Source: Knoellia koreensis
Lineage (GTDB): Bacteria > Actinomycetota > Actinomycetes > Actinomycetales > Dermatophilaceae
Length of the DNA: 64,000 bases
Direction of reading: 5' to 3'
NCBI RefSeq assembly: GCF_013041615.1
Contig: NZ_JABEPQ010000001.1
Span: 1,418,976 to 1,482,975 of the forward strand
Shown here: one piece after another, positions 45,781 to 55,100 of the stretch
How the letters are laid out: every line of letters starts with the position of its first letter
Position numbering within the stretch: the first letter of the stretch is position 1
Position numbers and translations under genes: made by a program
Notes under the pieces: model-generated
The model's database searches: none
What the model was told of the DNA's origin: nothing
What the model saw: only the letters and a program-made list of their open reading frames with translations

Positions 45781-46668
45781 CTATTCAGCTCGACGCTGGC
45801 CACGCGGTTTGGCCGGGACGCCTGCCACGATCGTGTTGGCCTCTACGTCGCGCACCACGACAGCTCCGATACCGACGAGAGCCTCGTCACCGATTGAGAC
45901 CTTGTTGATCACGGTTACCTCGGGCGAGATCCAGACGCCACGGCCGATTCGGACACTGCCGCTGATTTCTGCCCCTGCGATGATGAACGAGTTCTCATCA
46001 ATGCTGACGTTGTGGGCTATGAAGACGCAGTCGTCGATCTTCACATGATCGCGAATCACCGTTGGTTCGATAGTGCCCTGCGCAATCGAGACCTGCTGTC
46101 CGATCTCCACGTGCGCGCCGATGTCAACACCACCACGGTGTCCGATACGAATCGGCCTACCGCTCTCGTCCATTTCGAAGCCGAACCCCGGGCCTCCGAT
46201 GCTGGCGTGGCTCCCGATCCGGGTATAAGGACCTACTCGCACGCCCGAGCGCAGCACGCTGTGCGGGCCAATCACAACATAGTCACCGATTTGGACCCCG
46301 TCCTCAAGGACGCAGAAATCTCCGATCGTCACGGACTCACCTATGGCAACTCCCTGACCGACGACAGAAGTCGGGGCAATTTGCGTTTCGTGCTCCTCTA
46401 CCAAGAGGTCTCGCAAAACGAGTGCGTACGCCAAACGCGGGTTTGCGACTTCGATGGTGTTGTCGCTCTGGGCCGCTTCTGACCCGTTGGGCACGAGGAA
46501 CAGCGTGTCAGGAAAGGCCGATACAGCCTCGAACGGAACTGACTCGGCCTGAATGAACGACAGTGTCCCAGGCTCCGGCGATGACGACGCCGACACCCCG
46601 AGGATCGACGCATCAGGGCGTCGGCTAGTCGTGCCAAGAACTCGTGCGACGTCGCCAAAGGTGTGCAT
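45781..46668 (-). CDS. LpxD-like N-acyltransferase (left-handed beta-helix)
   Basis: 295 residues from the ATG at 46666-46668 (MHTFGDVARVLGTTSRRPDA). The N-terminal ~100 residues (GVSASSSPEPGTLSFIQAES) resemble the uridine-binding domain of LpxD; residues ~100-290 are hexapeptide repeats (VVGQGVAIGESVTIGDFCVL onward) of a left-handed beta-helix, with the catalytic-type His in FIAHNVSIDENS. LpxD makes lipid A in Gram-negatives, so a member in an actinobacterial polysaccharide locus must acylate another amino sugar. The ATG shares one base with the stop of the PIG-L deacetylase gene, which suggests sequential action. Confidence 0.8.
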   Translation of the reverse strand: MHTFGDVARVLGTTSRRPDASILGVSASSSPEPGTLSFIQAESVPFEAVSAFPDTLFLVPNGSEAAQSDNTIEVANPRLAYALVLRDLLVEEHETQIAPTSVVGQGVAIGESVTIGDFCVLEDGVQIGDYVVIGPHSVLRSGVRVGPYTRIGSHASIGGPGFGFEMDESGRPIRIGHRGGVDIGAHVEIGQQVSIAQGTIEPTVIRDHVKIDDCVFIAHNVSIDENSFIIAGAEISGSVRIGRGVWISPEVTVINKVSIGDEALVGIGAVVVRDVEANTIVAGVPAKPRGQRRAE

Positions 46669-47336
46669 CAGAGATCCCAACTCATGGTGATCACCTCGAA
46701 GGCCTCCGACAAGGGCTTGCGAGCTTGGAAGCCTCTGAATACCGCCGCGCTACGCACGAAGTCCTGGTTCACATACGGTCGGTTCAACGCGACTTGACTC
46801 TTGTACTCCTGCAACATGGCGATCTTCGTTGAGATGTCCTCTTCGGATACCTCTACGAACAGGTTGATGATGTTCTGTTGCTGGTTCCATGGGATCTCGT
46901 ACCCCAACAGGGTCTTGCCGCGGAAAGCGCGCACGCTCTCGTTGTGGACGACCTCGTGATCCTGATGAGTGTCCTTGCTGTTCATGGTCAATATGAGGTC
47001 CGGGTCGAATTCGCGGTTGATCTTGACAAGCTCGTCCAAGACTTCTTGGCGGTGCGTCGGAAAGGCCCTCACCGGCAGCGTACCCATATATAGCTGATCC
47101 GAAACGCCTATGTGCTTCATGGAGTTGCGGAACTCCAACTCCAACGTGTCTCGTGGGAACTCGTCCGGCAGGCTCAGCTCAGCTCTGGAGAAGGCAGCAA
47201 CCGCGACCTCTGCGCCTTGGCGAACCAACCGGCTCAAGAATGCGGCGCACCCCAACTCGATATCATCGGTGTGGGCCCCAAGGGCCAAAACTCGTTCATA
47301 TCGCAGTGGGCGGCCCACGCTCACGGTCCCAGACAT
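46668..47336 (-). CDS. PIG-L/LmbE family N-deacetylase
   Basis: 222 residues from the ATG at 47334-47336. The zinc motif AHTDDIELGC (about 20-29) and the second motif HQDHEVVHNE are characteristic of PIG-L family GlcNAc deacetylases, including MshB and teicoplanin deacetylases. It should remove an N-acyl group from an amino sugar, leaving a free amine for the coupled acyltransferase. Leaderless promoter (TATCGT seven bases before the ATG). Confidence 0.88.
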   Translation of the reverse strand: MSGTVSVGRPLRYERVLALGAHTDDIELGCAAFLSRLVRQGAEVAVAAFSRAELSLPDEFPRDTLELEFRNSMKHIGVSDQLYMGTLPVRAFPTHRQEVLDELVKINREFDPDLILTMNSKDTHQDHEVVHNESVRAFRGKTLLGYEIPWNQQQNIINLFVEVSEEDISTKIAMLQEYKSQVALNRPYVNQDFVRSAAVFRGFQARKPLSEAFEVITMSWDL

Positions 47337-47343
47337 GGAGCAC

Positions 47344-47349
47344 ACGATA
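47344..47349 (-). promoter_or_regulatory. -10 element for the leaderless PIG-L gene
   Basis: TATCGT on the minus strand, seven bases before the ATG at 47336. Confidence 0.5.
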
Positions 47350-47414
47350 GCGGGACAGACCGGGCCATCAGGCGTCCCATGGCACCGAGCCGCACCTGCC
47401 GATCGCAGACGTCC

Positions 47415-48578
47415 CTAGGTCAAATTGGCGACGGCTTGCGCGACGGCGTCGGCGACGCCTTCCTGAAAGACCGAGGGCACGATCTCGTCAGCCGTGGGCG
47501 AAGCCACCAGGCCGGCGATCGCTGACGCGGCGGCCAGCTTCATCGCCTCGGTCACCTGAGCCGCGCCCGAGTCCAGCGCACCCCGGAACACCCCGGGGAA
47601 CGCCAGCACGTTGTTGATCTGGTTCGGGTGGTCCGAGCGCCCGGTGGCGACGACCGCGGCATACCGGTGGGCGACCTCGATCGGCACCTCGGGCGTGGGG
47701 TTCGCGAGCGCGAAGATGATGGCGTCGGGCGCCATCCGGGCGATGTCGGCCTCGGGCACCTGCCCGCCCGAGACACCGATGTAGACGTCCGCCCCCATGA
47801 GCGCGTCACTGAGCCCGCCGACCACGCCACGCGGGTTGGTCGTCGCCGCCAGCCGCCGCTTGTGCGGCGCACCACCGAGATCCGACCGTGACGTCGACAG
47901 CACACCGCGCGAGTCGCACACGACGATGTCCGTCACGCCGGCGCGGGCGAGCAGCCGCGTCACGGCGACACCGGCCGCACCAGCGCCCGACACGACCACC
48001 CGCAGCGACGACAATTCACGGCCCACCACCGTTGCGGCGTTCATCAGCCCGGCCAGCGTCACGATCGCCGTGCCGTGCTGGTCGTCGTGGAACACCGGAA
48101 TGTCCAGCCGCTCCTGGAGCCGCTTCTCGATCTCGAAGCACCGCGGCGCCGAGATGTCCTCGAGGTTGATCCCGCCGTACGTCGGCGCGATCCGCACGAT
48201 CGCCTCGACCAGCTCGTCCACCGAGCCCGTCTCCAGGCACACCGGCACCGCGTCGACCCCGCCAAAGTGCTTGAACAGCACCGCCTTTCCCTCCATGACC
48301 GGCAGCGCGGCCAACGGCCCGATGTCACCCAGCCCGAGGACGGCGGTGCCGTCGGTCACCACCGCGACCGTGTTGGCGCGCGAGGTGTATGCCGCCGCGA
48401 GCGTCGGGTCGGCGGCGATGGCCGTGCACACGTCGGCCACACCGGGCGTGTAGACGAGCGACAGGTCGGCCCGGTCCCGCAACGGCTGCGTGGCGTGTAC
48501 CCCGAGCTTGCCGCCCTCGTGCGCCCGGAAGACCGGGTCGCTCGGGTCGAACAGCGGGTACGACGGGTTCGCAGACAT
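47415..48578 (-). CDS. NAD(P)-dependent malic enzyme
   Basis: 387 residues, the short bacterial form. It decarboxylates malate to pyruvate. YTPGVADVC (catalytic Tyr), [16 protein letters not shown] (catalytic Lys), [12 protein letters not shown] and [11 protein letters not shown] (metal acids) precede the dinucleotide fold [22 protein letters not shown] ribosome site precedes the ATG. Cofactor preference cannot be judged. Codon use and GC return to the core pattern here, marking the right edge of the island. Confidence 0.95.
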   Translation of the reverse strand: MSANPSYPLFDPSDPVFRAHEGGKLGVHATQPLRDRADLSLVYTPGVADVCTAIAADPTLAAAYTSRANTVAVVTDGTAVLGLGDIGPLAALPVMEGKAVLFKHFGGVDAVPVCLETGSVDELVEAIVRIAPTYGGINLEDISAPRCFEIEKRLQERLDIPVFHDDQHGTAIVTLAGLMNAATVVGRELSSLRVVVSGAGAAGVAVTRLLARAGVTDIVVCDSRGVLSTSRSDLGGAPHKRRLAATTNPRGVVGGLSDALMGADVYIGVSGGQVPEADIARMAPDAIIFALANPTPEVPIEVAHRYAAVVATGRSDHPNQINNVLAFPGVFRGALDSGAAQVTEAMKLAAASAIAGLVASPTADEIVPSVFQEGVADAVAQAVANLT

Positions 48579-48876
48579 GACGAGTCACCTCAGGGAAGGG
48601 AGGGGTGGAGCGCGGGTCACACCAGCACGGTCGCTGGTCAGTGGAACAGCCGGGGTGTGGCCTTGATCGCGAGAGCGGGGGTTACCCGCTGGTCACATGT
48701 TTGCACGAACGGAGGATGTTGACCACCGTCGTGACGCGAGTGTGACCCGTGTCGCCTTGTGAGGTGGCAGTATGCCGCTCAGTCACCCACGCACTGTGGG
48801 GCGCCGACCGCGCCTGGCACCGACCCGGCGGCCGCGCCGCCGGGACCACGCGGCATACCTGGAAGGAACGACCCGA
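48579..48876. other. Divergent intergenic region between malic enzyme and the amino-acid transporter
   Basis: 298 bases. TTGACC at 48720-48725 is a possible -35 toward the transporter. Two GTATGCCG octamers lie in opposite orientation (48770 and 48852 region). A perfect 9-bp hairpin, CCCGGCGGC/GCCGCCGGG, is at 48824-48844, just before the transporter's ribosome site. Confidence 0.4.
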
Positions 48877-49797
48877 ATGACTCCCCGACTCCGCTCGACC
48901 ACGATGCTGCTGGCCGGCATGGTCACCGCCGGACTGGCCCTGTCGGCCTGCGGCTCCGACTCCCTCGACGGCAGCGGCTCCAGCTCCTCGAGCGGCTCCA
49001 GCAGCTCCAGCTCCACCTCCGCCGCCGTCGACCCGCAGCTCGCCGCCGGCGTGCCCGACAAGATCAAGCAGGCCGGCAAGCTTGTCATCGGCTCGGACGC
49101 GTCCTACGCGCCCAACGAGTTCCTCGACACCGACGGCAAGACGGTCGTCGGCATGGACGTCGACATCTTCACCGCCGTCGCGCAGAAGATGGGGCTCAAG
49201 GCGGAGTTCCAGAACGCCGGCTTCGACACCATCATCCTCGGCGTGAAGTCGGGCAAGTTCGACATCGGCGTCAGCTCGTTCACCATCAACGACGAGCGCA
49301 AGAAGCAGGTCAACATGGTGAGCTACTTCAACGCCGGCACCCAGTGGGCCGTCAAGAAGGGCAACCCCAAGAAGGTCGACCCCGACAACGCCTGCGGCCT
49401 GAACATCGGCGTCCAGAAGGGCACCGTCCAGATCGACGACCTGACGGCCCGCTCCAAGAAGTGCACCGACGCGGGCAAGCCCGCCATCAAGCAGATCGTC
49501 GACGCCGACCAGAGCAAGGTCACCGCGAGCGTCGTCTCCGGCAAGTCCGACGCCATGCTCGCCGACTCCCCCGTCGGCCTGTATGCCGTGCAGCAGACCA
49601 AGGGTCAGCTCGAGGCACTCGGCGAGATCTACGACGCCGCCCCCTACGGCGTCGTGATCCCCAAGGACGAGACCGACTTTGCCCAGTCCTTCGCCGTCGC
49701 GCTCAAGGCGCTGAAGGAGGACGGGACCTACGACAAGATCCTCGACAAGTGGGGCAACGCCTCCGGCGCCATCGGGGACTTCCAGGTCAACCCGTGA
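48877..49797 (+). CDS. Polar amino-acid ABC transporter, substrate-binding lipoprotein
   Basis: 306 residues beginning MTPRLRSTTMLLAGMVTAGL. The signal peptide ends in the lipobox LSAC, so Cys25 should be lipidated; a Ser/Gly-rich linker of about 25 residues follows. The binding domain (KLVIGSDASYAPNEFLDTDG, GMDVDIFTAVAQKMGL, FDIGVSSFTI) is solute-binding family 3, used for Glu, Gln, His, Arg or similar. GGAAGGA lies about ten bases before the ATG. A hairpin separates it from the permease gene, which would let more binding protein be made. Confidence 0.92.
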   Translation: MTPRLRSTTMLLAGMVTAGLALSACGSDSLDGSGSSSSSGSSSSSSTSAAVDPQLAAGVPDKIKQAGKLVIGSDASYAPNEFLDTDGKTVVGMDVDIFTAVAQKMGLKAEFQNAGFDTIILGVKSGKFDIGVSSFTINDERKKQVNMVSYFNAGTQWAVKKGNPKKVDPDNACGLNIGVQKGTVQIDDLTARSKKCTDAGKPAIKQIVDADQSKVTASVVSGKSDAMLADSPVGLYAVQQTKGQLEALGEIYDAAPYGVVIPKDETDFAQSFAVALKALKEDGTYDKILDKWGNASGAIGDFQVNP

Positions 49798-49814
49798 CGC
49801 GCTGACGACACGCT

Positions 49815-49854
49815 CGCGACGGGCGTCGGACCAACGGGTTCGGCGCCCGTCGCG
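49815..49854 (+). terminator. Hairpin between binding-protein and permease genes
   Basis: CGCGACGGGCG and CGCCCGTCGCG form a perfect 11-bp stem with an 18-base loop. It probably attenuates transcription or protects the upstream message. Confidence 0.5.
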
Positions 49855-49950
49855 CGCTCGCGGAGTACGGTTCCCCCAGCGGTTCGACGACCAGGACCTG
49901 CTGGGCACGACACGTGGTCGCCACGACGCGACCCCCGAGGTGAGGTGCAC

Positions 49951-50913
49951 ATGACAGACACCACCGACGAGCGGCCGGGGCCGATCAACGCCCGGCCCGT
50001 CCCCCACCCGTGGCGCTGGGTGGCCCTCGTGGTCATCGCCATCCTCGTCGCGATGATGATCAGCTCGTTCGTGACCAACGACAAGTGGGACTTCCCGTTC
50101 GCGCTGCGGGTCATGAACTACAACCCGGTGCTCGACGGCCTCGTCAAGGGCACCATCCTCGGCACCGTCGGCGCGATGGTGCTCGGCGTCGGTCTCGGCA
50201 TCATCGTCGGCATCATGCGGCTCTCGACCAACCCGGTCCTGCGCGGAGTGTCATTCGTCTACACGTGGTTCTTCCGGGCCATCCCCCGCTACGTGCTGCT
50301 GACGATCCTTGGCACCGGGCTCGGCTACCTCTACAGCACGTTCGACATCGGCGTGCCCTTCGGCAAGCAGATCGCCGGGCTCCTCGGGCTCAGCAACGAC
50401 CTCACGTTCTTCTCCCTGGACGTGAACCAGTTCAGCAGCACCCTGGCCATGGGCATCATCGGCCTGGGCCTGTCCGAAGCCGCCTACATGGCCGAGATCG
50501 CCCGCGCCGGCATCCTGTCCGTCGACAAGGGCCAGACCGAGGCCGCCCACGCCCTCGGCATGTCCAGCGGCAAGACCATGCGCCGCGTCGTGCTGCCCCA
50601 GGCGATGCGCGTCATCGTGCCGCCCACCGGCAACGAGACCATCGCCATGGTCAAGGACACCTCGCTCCTGCTGGCACTGCCCGTCACGACCGAGCTGTTC
50701 TTCCAGACCCAGGCGATCGGCACCCGCACGCTGCAGATCATGCCGACCATGGTGGCCGCGACCCTGTGGTACCTCATCGTCTGCTCGGTCCTCATGGTCG
50801 GGCAGAACTACCTGGAGAAGCGGTTCGGCCGCGGCTTCGGCACGGGCCCGGCGCGGGGCGATACCTCGATGCTGGCCAAGTTGCGTTTCCGCGCCGGAGC
50901 GGGAGGAGCCTGA
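49951..50913 (+). CDS. Polar amino-acid ABC transporter permease
   Basis: 320 residues from the ATG preceded by GAGGTGAGG. After a short tail come one extra N-terminal helix and five family helices. The EAA loop, contacting the ATPase, is [20 protein letters not shown]. His/Glu/Gln permease family (HisM/GlnP-like). Stop shares one base with the ATPase ATG (TGATG). Confidence 0.93.
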   Translation: MTDTTDERPGPINARPVPHPWRWVALVVIAILVAMMISSFVTNDKWDFPFALRVMNYNPVLDGLVKGTILGTVGAMVLGVGLGIIVGIMRLSTNPVLRGVSFVYTWFFRAIPRYVLLTILGTGLGYLYSTFDIGVPFGKQIAGLLGLSNDLTFFSLDVNQFSSTLAMGIIGLGLSEAAYMAEIARAGILSVDKGQTEAAHALGMSSGKTMRRVVLPQAMRVIVPPTGNETIAMVKDTSLLLALPVTTELFFQTQAIGTRTLQIMPTMVAATLWYLIVCSVLMVGQNYLEKRFGRGFGTGPARGDTSMLAKLRFRAGAGGA

Positions 50914-51749
50914 TGAGCGCAACGCAACCGACGACGGCAACTGGCACCACGGCATACCCGCTCGTCCACGCCGTCAACGTCACCAAGGCGTTCCACGGCA
51001 ACGAGGTCCTCAAGGGCATCGACATGGACGTCGCCAAGGGTGAGGTGGTCTGCCTCCTCGGCCCATCCGGGTCGGGCAAGACCACGTTCCTGCGGTGCAT
51101 CAACCAGCTCGAGTCGATCGACGGCGGACGCATCTGGGTCGACGGCGACCTCATGGGCTACGCCGAGAAGAACGGCCACCTGCACCACCTCAGCGACAAG
51201 CAGGTGGCCGCGCAGCGCCGCGAGATCGGCATGGTCTTCCAGCGCTGGAACCTCTTCCCGCACATGACCGCGCTCGAGAACATCATGGAGGCGCCGGTCC
51301 AGGTCGCCGGCCAGTCCAAGGCCAAGGCCAAGGAACGCGCGCTCGCGCTCCTCGACCAGGTCGGCCTCAAGGACAAACCGAGCGCCTACCCCGCGCAGCT
51401 CTCCGGCGGCCAGCAGCAGCGCGTCGCGATCGCGCGGGCCCTGGCCATGGACCCCAAGCTGATGCTCTTCGACGAGCCCACGTCCGCGCTCGACCCCGAG
51501 CTCGTCGGCGAGGTGCTCAAGGTGATGCGCCAGCTCGCGCAGGACGGCATGACGATGATCGTCGTCACCCACGAGATGTCGTTCGCGCGCGAGGTCGCCG
51601 ACCGGGTCGTCTTCATGGACGGCGGTGTCGTCGTCGAGCAGGGCGCGCCCAAGGACGTCATCAACAACCCGCAGCACGAGCGCACCAAGTCGTTCCTGCG
51701 TCGCATGCGCCAGGAGGAGGACGACGCGGAAGCCACCCCTTCGGCCTGA
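50913..51749 (+). CDS. Polar amino-acid ABC transporter ATPase
   Basis: 278 residues. Walker [10 protein letters not shown], the Q-loop in [13 protein letters not shown] (typical of the GlnQ/HisP group), signature [15 protein letters not shown], Walker [14 protein letters not shown] and switch His in [10 protein letters not shown] are all present. GGGAGGAG lies just upstream of the ATG. It completes a three-gene importer with the binding protein and permease. A 16-bp terminator follows. Confidence 0.95.
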   Translation: MSATQPTTATGTTAYPLVHAVNVTKAFHGNEVLKGIDMDVAKGEVVCLLGPSGSGKTTFLRCINQLESIDGGRIWVDGDLMGYAEKNGHLHHLSDKQVAAQRREIGMVFQRWNLFPHMTALENIMEAPVQVAGQSKAKAKERALALLDQVGLKDKPSAYPAQLSGGQQQRVAIARALAMDPKLMLFDEPTSALDPELVGEVLKVMRQLAQDGMTMIVVTHEMSFAREVADRVVFMDGGVVVEQGAPKDVINNPQHERTKSFLRRMRQEEDDAEATPSA

Positions 51750-51754
51750 ACACA

Positions 51755-51804
51755 CACGACGAGGGCCGGCCCGGGAGTTGCCTCCCGGGCCGGCCCTTGT
51801 CGTG
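51755..51804. terminator. Bidirectional terminator between the ABC ATPase gene and a convergent cell-wall gene
   Basis: A perfect 16-bp stem (51762-51777 with 51782-51797) and a TTGC loop, extended by further pairing with one mismatch. It serves both the plus-strand transporter and the minus-strand gene ending at 51814. Confidence 0.75.
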
Positions 51805-51813
51805 TCTACCGGC

Positions 51814-52818
51814 TCAGCAGAGGCGGGCACCCGAGTAGGTCACCGACGACCCACCCAGGAAGACGCCGGTCCTCGGCGCCAGCTGCTCCTCGATGACCGC
51901 GGTCGGCTCCGGCGTGCAGGTGCCCCTGGTGAGCAGCACCGGTGCGTCGTTGACGTATGCCGCGGGCGTCGCGCCGAGCGCGTCGGGGAAGCTGGTGCCG
52001 GAGGCGAAGAACACCGCGTCCGCACCGGTCGACCCCCACAGGGCGTCGGCGACGATCGCAGCGGTCTCGTACCGGTTGGCGCCGTCGGCGCGGTCGACCG
52101 TTGCGCCACCGGCGGCGGACCTGATCTGTCGCTCGACGCCTGCCGAGACAGCGCCCGTTCCACCGAGGATCACGACGTGGTTGGTGCGCCCCACTCCCCT
52201 GGCGGCACCGGACGAGAGGCTGGTCGGAGGGGTGAGCACGAGCGCGCCCCCCTCGACGGCCGCGGCCGCACCGCCAGCCAGCGCATCGGCATACGTGGCA
52301 CCCGAGGCCACGTAGACGGCGCCGAGCCCGTCCATCCGGTTGAGCACCTCGAAGGCGGTGGCGTAGCGGTCGCGCCCCGCGATCCGCTCCGCGGAGCTCT
52401 CCCACGTCACCTGGTCCATCAGCTTGTACCAGGTCGCATCGGAGATCGCGCCGGGGCCACCGATGAGGTAGATCTTGCTGGGTCGCAGCCGCTTCAGCTC
52501 GTCGATGGCCACCTGGGGTGCGCTGTTCTTGCGCACGAGCAGCAACGGCGCATCCAGCGATGCCGCGAAGGGGCCGGCCGCGAGTGCATCCGGCCACGAC
52601 TCCCCCGAGGCCACGACCACGTTGGTCTGGGGAGCCTTGAACGTGCGCTGCGAGACCTTGACGGCCGTGGCGTAGCGGTCGGCGCCCGCGAGCCGTACGG
52701 CCCCGGTCTGGGTGATCGGCGTCGACGTGGCCGAGGCGCCGCCCGCGCCGGCCAGGGCGAGTCCGGCGGTGACAGCCGAGACCAGCGCGGCGGTGACAAG
52801 GGAACGACGTCTGTTCAT
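51814..52818 (-). CDS. Secreted protein with three cell-wall-binding repeats (CWB2)
   Basis: 334 residues from ATG 52816-52818 (MNRRRSLVTAALVSAVTAGL), an obvious signal peptide cleaved near ASA-TS. Almost the whole mature protein is three CWB2 (PF04122-like) repeats, each starting RLAGADRYATAVKVS, RIAGRDRYATAFEV or RADGANRYETAAIVA and containing VVASGESWPDALAAG and IYLIGGPGAIS type motifs. Such repeats anchor clostridial S-layer proteins to the wall. There is no added catalytic domain. A paralogue is encoded immediately upstream. Confidence 0.88.
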   Translation of the reverse strand: MNRRRSLVTAALVSAVTAGLALAGAGGASATSTPITQTGAVRLAGADRYATAVKVSQRTFKAPQTNVVVASGESWPDALAAGPFAASLDAPLLLVRKNSAPQVAIDELKRLRPSKIYLIGGPGAISDATWYKLMDQVTWESSAERIAGRDRYATAFEVLNRMDGLGAVYVASGATYADALAGGAAAAVEGGALVLTPPTSLSSGAARGVGRTNHVVILGGTGAVSAGVERQIRSAAGGATVDRADGANRYETAAIVADALWGSTGADAVFFASGTSFPDALGATPAAYVNDAPVLLTRGTCTPEPTAVIEEQLAPRTGVFLGGSSVTYSGARLC

Positions 52819-52938
52819 CTGTGGGTCCGTTCGGTGGAAGGTCCGGGGCATCCGGACAGTGCAGGCGAAGCGTACGAGCTGGACGTCCCGCCGAACAGCG
52901 AAATGCCCGATTTGGGCTGGCCTTTCGACCGCGTCAGG

Positions 52939-53925
52939 TCACGGGCAGATGCGCGAGCCCGAGTACGTAACGGTGGGGCCGCCGAGGAACACCTTGAGCT
53001 TGATGGTGACCTCCTGGTCCATGAACTCCGTCGGCCCGGGGGTGCAGGTGCCGCGGGTCAGCAGGATCGGGGCGTCGTTGACGTATGCCGCAGGCGCACC
53101 CGAGAGCGCGTCGGCGAACGAGGTGCCCGACGCGTAGAAGATGTTGCTCCCGCCCTCCCTTGCACCCCACCGCGGCATGGCCAGCAGGAAGGCCGTGTAG
53201 TAGCGGTCGGAGCCGTAGACGCGGGTCACCGTCGCGCCGGGCAGGGCTGCCCGCACCTGGCTTTCGACGGCCGGCGAGATGACGCTCGGGCCACCGACGA
53301 TGACCACCTTGGACGGCGCGGTGTCGCTCAGGGCTCGCTTGGTTGCTGCCGGCAACGCCGACGTGGTGGTGAGCAGCACCGCGCCGTTCTCGGCGGCCGC
53401 CACCGCCCCCGAGCTCAGCGCGTCGGCGAAGCTCGTGCCCGACGCCAGGTAGACCGCGTCCACCGATGTCATCGAGCGGGCGACCGCCTCGGCCGTCTCG
53501 TAGCGGTTCGCGCCCGACGCGCGCGCGGCCGAGCTCGACCACTGCGCGGCCTCACGCATCACCGACTCCGGGACGCTTGCCGGCCCACCGACCGCGATCA
53601 GCTGGCGGGCATGCAGTCGCTGCAACTCGGCGCGCACCACAGCGGGCACTCCCTTGCGCGACACCAGGAGCACCGGTGCCTTCCACCGTGCCGCGAGCGG
53701 ACCCGCCGCCAGACCGTCGGGCCAGTCCTCGCCAGAGACGATCACCACCCGGTCCTGCGGGGTGGTGAACGTCTTGCGCGAGATCGCGACCGACGTGGCG
53801 TAGCGGTCCGCCCCGGACAACCGGACCTTCCCGGTCTCGGCGATCGGCGTGGTGTCGGCGTGCGCGACGGCGGTCATGGCGCACAGGGCCGCGGTCGTCA
53901 GCGCGACCAGTGAACGTCGGAACAT
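52939..53925 (-). CDS. Secreted protein with three cell-wall-binding repeats (CWB2), paralogue
   Basis: 328 residues with a signal peptide (MFRRSLVALTTAALCAMTAV, cleaved near AHA-DT) and three CWB2 repeats (RLSGADRYATSVAIS, RASGANRYETAEAVA, RVYGSDRYYTAFLLA). It ends SGSRICP, like the SGARLC end of its neighbour; a Cys pair (GTCTPG and RIC) may form a disulphide in both. Two adjacent ATG codons exist; the second, five bases from GGAGGG, is taken as the start. The gap of 120 bases to the paralogue suggests tandem duplication. Confidence 0.88.
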   Translation of the reverse strand: MFRRSLVALTTAALCAMTAVAHADTTPIAETGKVRLSGADRYATSVAISRKTFTTPQDRVVIVSGEDWPDGLAAGPLAARWKAPVLLVSRKGVPAVVRAELQRLHARQLIAVGGPASVPESVMREAAQWSSSAARASGANRYETAEAVARSMTSVDAVYLASGTSFADALSSGAVAAAENGAVLLTTTSALPAATKRALSDTAPSKVVIVGGPSVISPAVESQVRAALPGATVTRVYGSDRYYTAFLLAMPRWGAREGGSNIFYASGTSFADALSGAPAAYVNDAPILLTRGTCTPGPTEFMDQEVTIKLKVFLGGPTVTYSGSRICP

Positions 53926-54135
53926 CATTGCCCTCCCCTGGCAAGGTCGAAGTCTCCCCCGAGCGGCTCTGCCCGGCGCGCTCCAACCTTCGGATCGTAG
54001 CCCTGTCACCGCGACTCCGGCAGACGTCAGGAAGTCCGGGCATCTGGCGGTGGTGTCGACGCTCGTCCGGCGAGCATGATGGGCCCCGGCATGGCGCCCC
54101 TCGCGCCCCCTCGCGTCCACTCAGGAGAACGACCC
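53926..54135. other. Divergent intergenic region upstream of sodX
   Basis: 210 bases between the second CWB2 gene and sodX. A possible minus-strand -10, TACGAT, lies near 53995-54000. No repeats or hairpins stand out. Confidence 0.3.
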
Positions 54136-54516
54136 GTGCCCCGTCTCGGCCTCAGCCTCGTCCGCGTCCGCGGTCGCTCGATGGAGCCCACCCTGCACAC
54201 CGGCGACCGCCTCGTCGTCCTGCGCGGCGCTCCCCCGAAGCTCGGACGCCTCGCCATCGTGCGCCTCCCCCCGGACGATGCCGGTATGCCGCGCCCGCTC
54301 GCGATCAAGCGCGTCACGATGCTCGACCCAGAGGACCCCACCCGGTACTGGGTCGAGGCCGACAACCAGGGCGAGCTCGGCGTGGCCGACTCGTGGACCT
54401 ATGGCATCGGTTCGCTCGCACGTGACCAGATCCGTGCTCTCGTGTTGTTCCGGCTGCCGCACCGGCTGCGGTGGCCCGGACGCCGCCGACGCCAACCCCC
54501 GCACAAGGCACGTTAG
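54136..54516 (+). CDS. sodX: Nickel superoxide dismutase maturation protease (SodX-like)
   Basis: 126-residue S26 (signal-peptidase-like) protease. The catalytic Ser15 is in RGRSMEPTLHTGD and the general-base Lys58 in LAIKRV. It has no membrane helix, unlike true signal peptidases, as expected for the enzyme that removes the short propeptide of SodN. AGGAG lies eight bases before the GTG. sodN follows 157 bases downstream, which fixes the assignment. Confidence 0.88.
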   Translation: MPRLGLSLVRVRGRSMEPTLHTGDRLVVLRGAPPKLGRLAIVRLPPDDAGMPRPLAIKRVTMLDPEDPTRYWVEADNQGELGVADSWTYGIGSLARDQIRALVLFRLPHRLRWPGRRRRQPPHKAR

Positions 54517-54549
54517 CGAGGCCAACGGGCGCGCGGTCGCCGAGGCGAC

Positions 54550-54589
54550 CACGCGGCATACCGTCAACGCCTTGTCCGTATGCCGTGTG
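54550..54589. promoter_or_regulatory. GTATGCCG inverted-repeat hairpin between sodX and sodN
   Basis: CACGCGGCATAC (54550-54561) pairs with GTATGCCGTGTG (54578-54589) at 11 of 12 positions plus one G-T, with a 16-base loop. It could end sodX transcription before the sodN promoter (TAGGTT near 54628). Confidence 0.5.
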
Positions 54590-54673
54590 GCACAGGGCCC
54601 ACCGGTGCGTCGCCGCGGGCGCGGGGGTAGGTTGAGGGAGCACGTGATCATCCATCTCGCAGAAGGGATTTTC

Positions 54674-55075
54674 ATGCTTTCCCGCTTCTTCCGCACCACC
54701 GAGGTCAGCGCCCACTGCGACCTGCCCTGTGGTGTCTACGACCCCGCCCAGGCCCGCATCGAGGCCGAGTCGATCAAGGCCATCGACAAGAAGGTCGCCG
54801 ACAACCCCGACGACCCCGACTTCCGCATGCGCGCGATGATCATCAAGGAGCAGCGCTCCGAGCTGGTCAAGCACCACCTGTGGGTCCTGTGGACCGACTA
54901 CTTCAAGCCGCCGCACTTCGAGAAGTACCCCGAGCTCAACACCCTCATCAACGAGGCGACCAAGCTGGCCGGCGCGTCGGGCACCAAGGGCTCGTTCGAC
55001 GAGTCCGTGGCCGACGAGCTGCTCGCCAAGATCGACGAGGTCGACCGCATCTTCAAAGAGACCAAGAAGGGCTGA
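54674..55075 (+). CDS. sodN: Nickel-containing superoxide dismutase
   Basis: 133-residue precursor. The first 13 residues (MLSRFFRTTEVSA) are a propeptide; cleavage exposes His14 of the nickel hook HCDLPCG, in which the mature His1, Cys2 and Cys6 bind nickel. The rest (VYDPAQARIEAESIKAI onward) is the four-helix core. The start is fixed by AGAAGGGA upstream. In actinobacteria sodN is usually controlled by the nickel regulator Nur; I could not identify a Nur site. A very stable terminator follows. Confidence 0.96.
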   Translation: MLSRFFRTTEVSAHCDLPCGVYDPAQARIEAESIKAIDKKVADNPDDPDFRMRAMIIKEQRSELVKHHLWVLWTDYFKPPHFEKYPELNTLINEATKLAGASGTKGSFDESVADELLAKIDEVDRIFKETKKG

Positions 55076-55100
55076 CGCCCCCGCGGTCTCCAGCACGAGG

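Noticed and set aside
40446-47414. Insertion sequences or integrase marking the polysaccharide island
   Set aside because: No transposase, integrase or terminal inverted repeats were found; only composition supports transfer.
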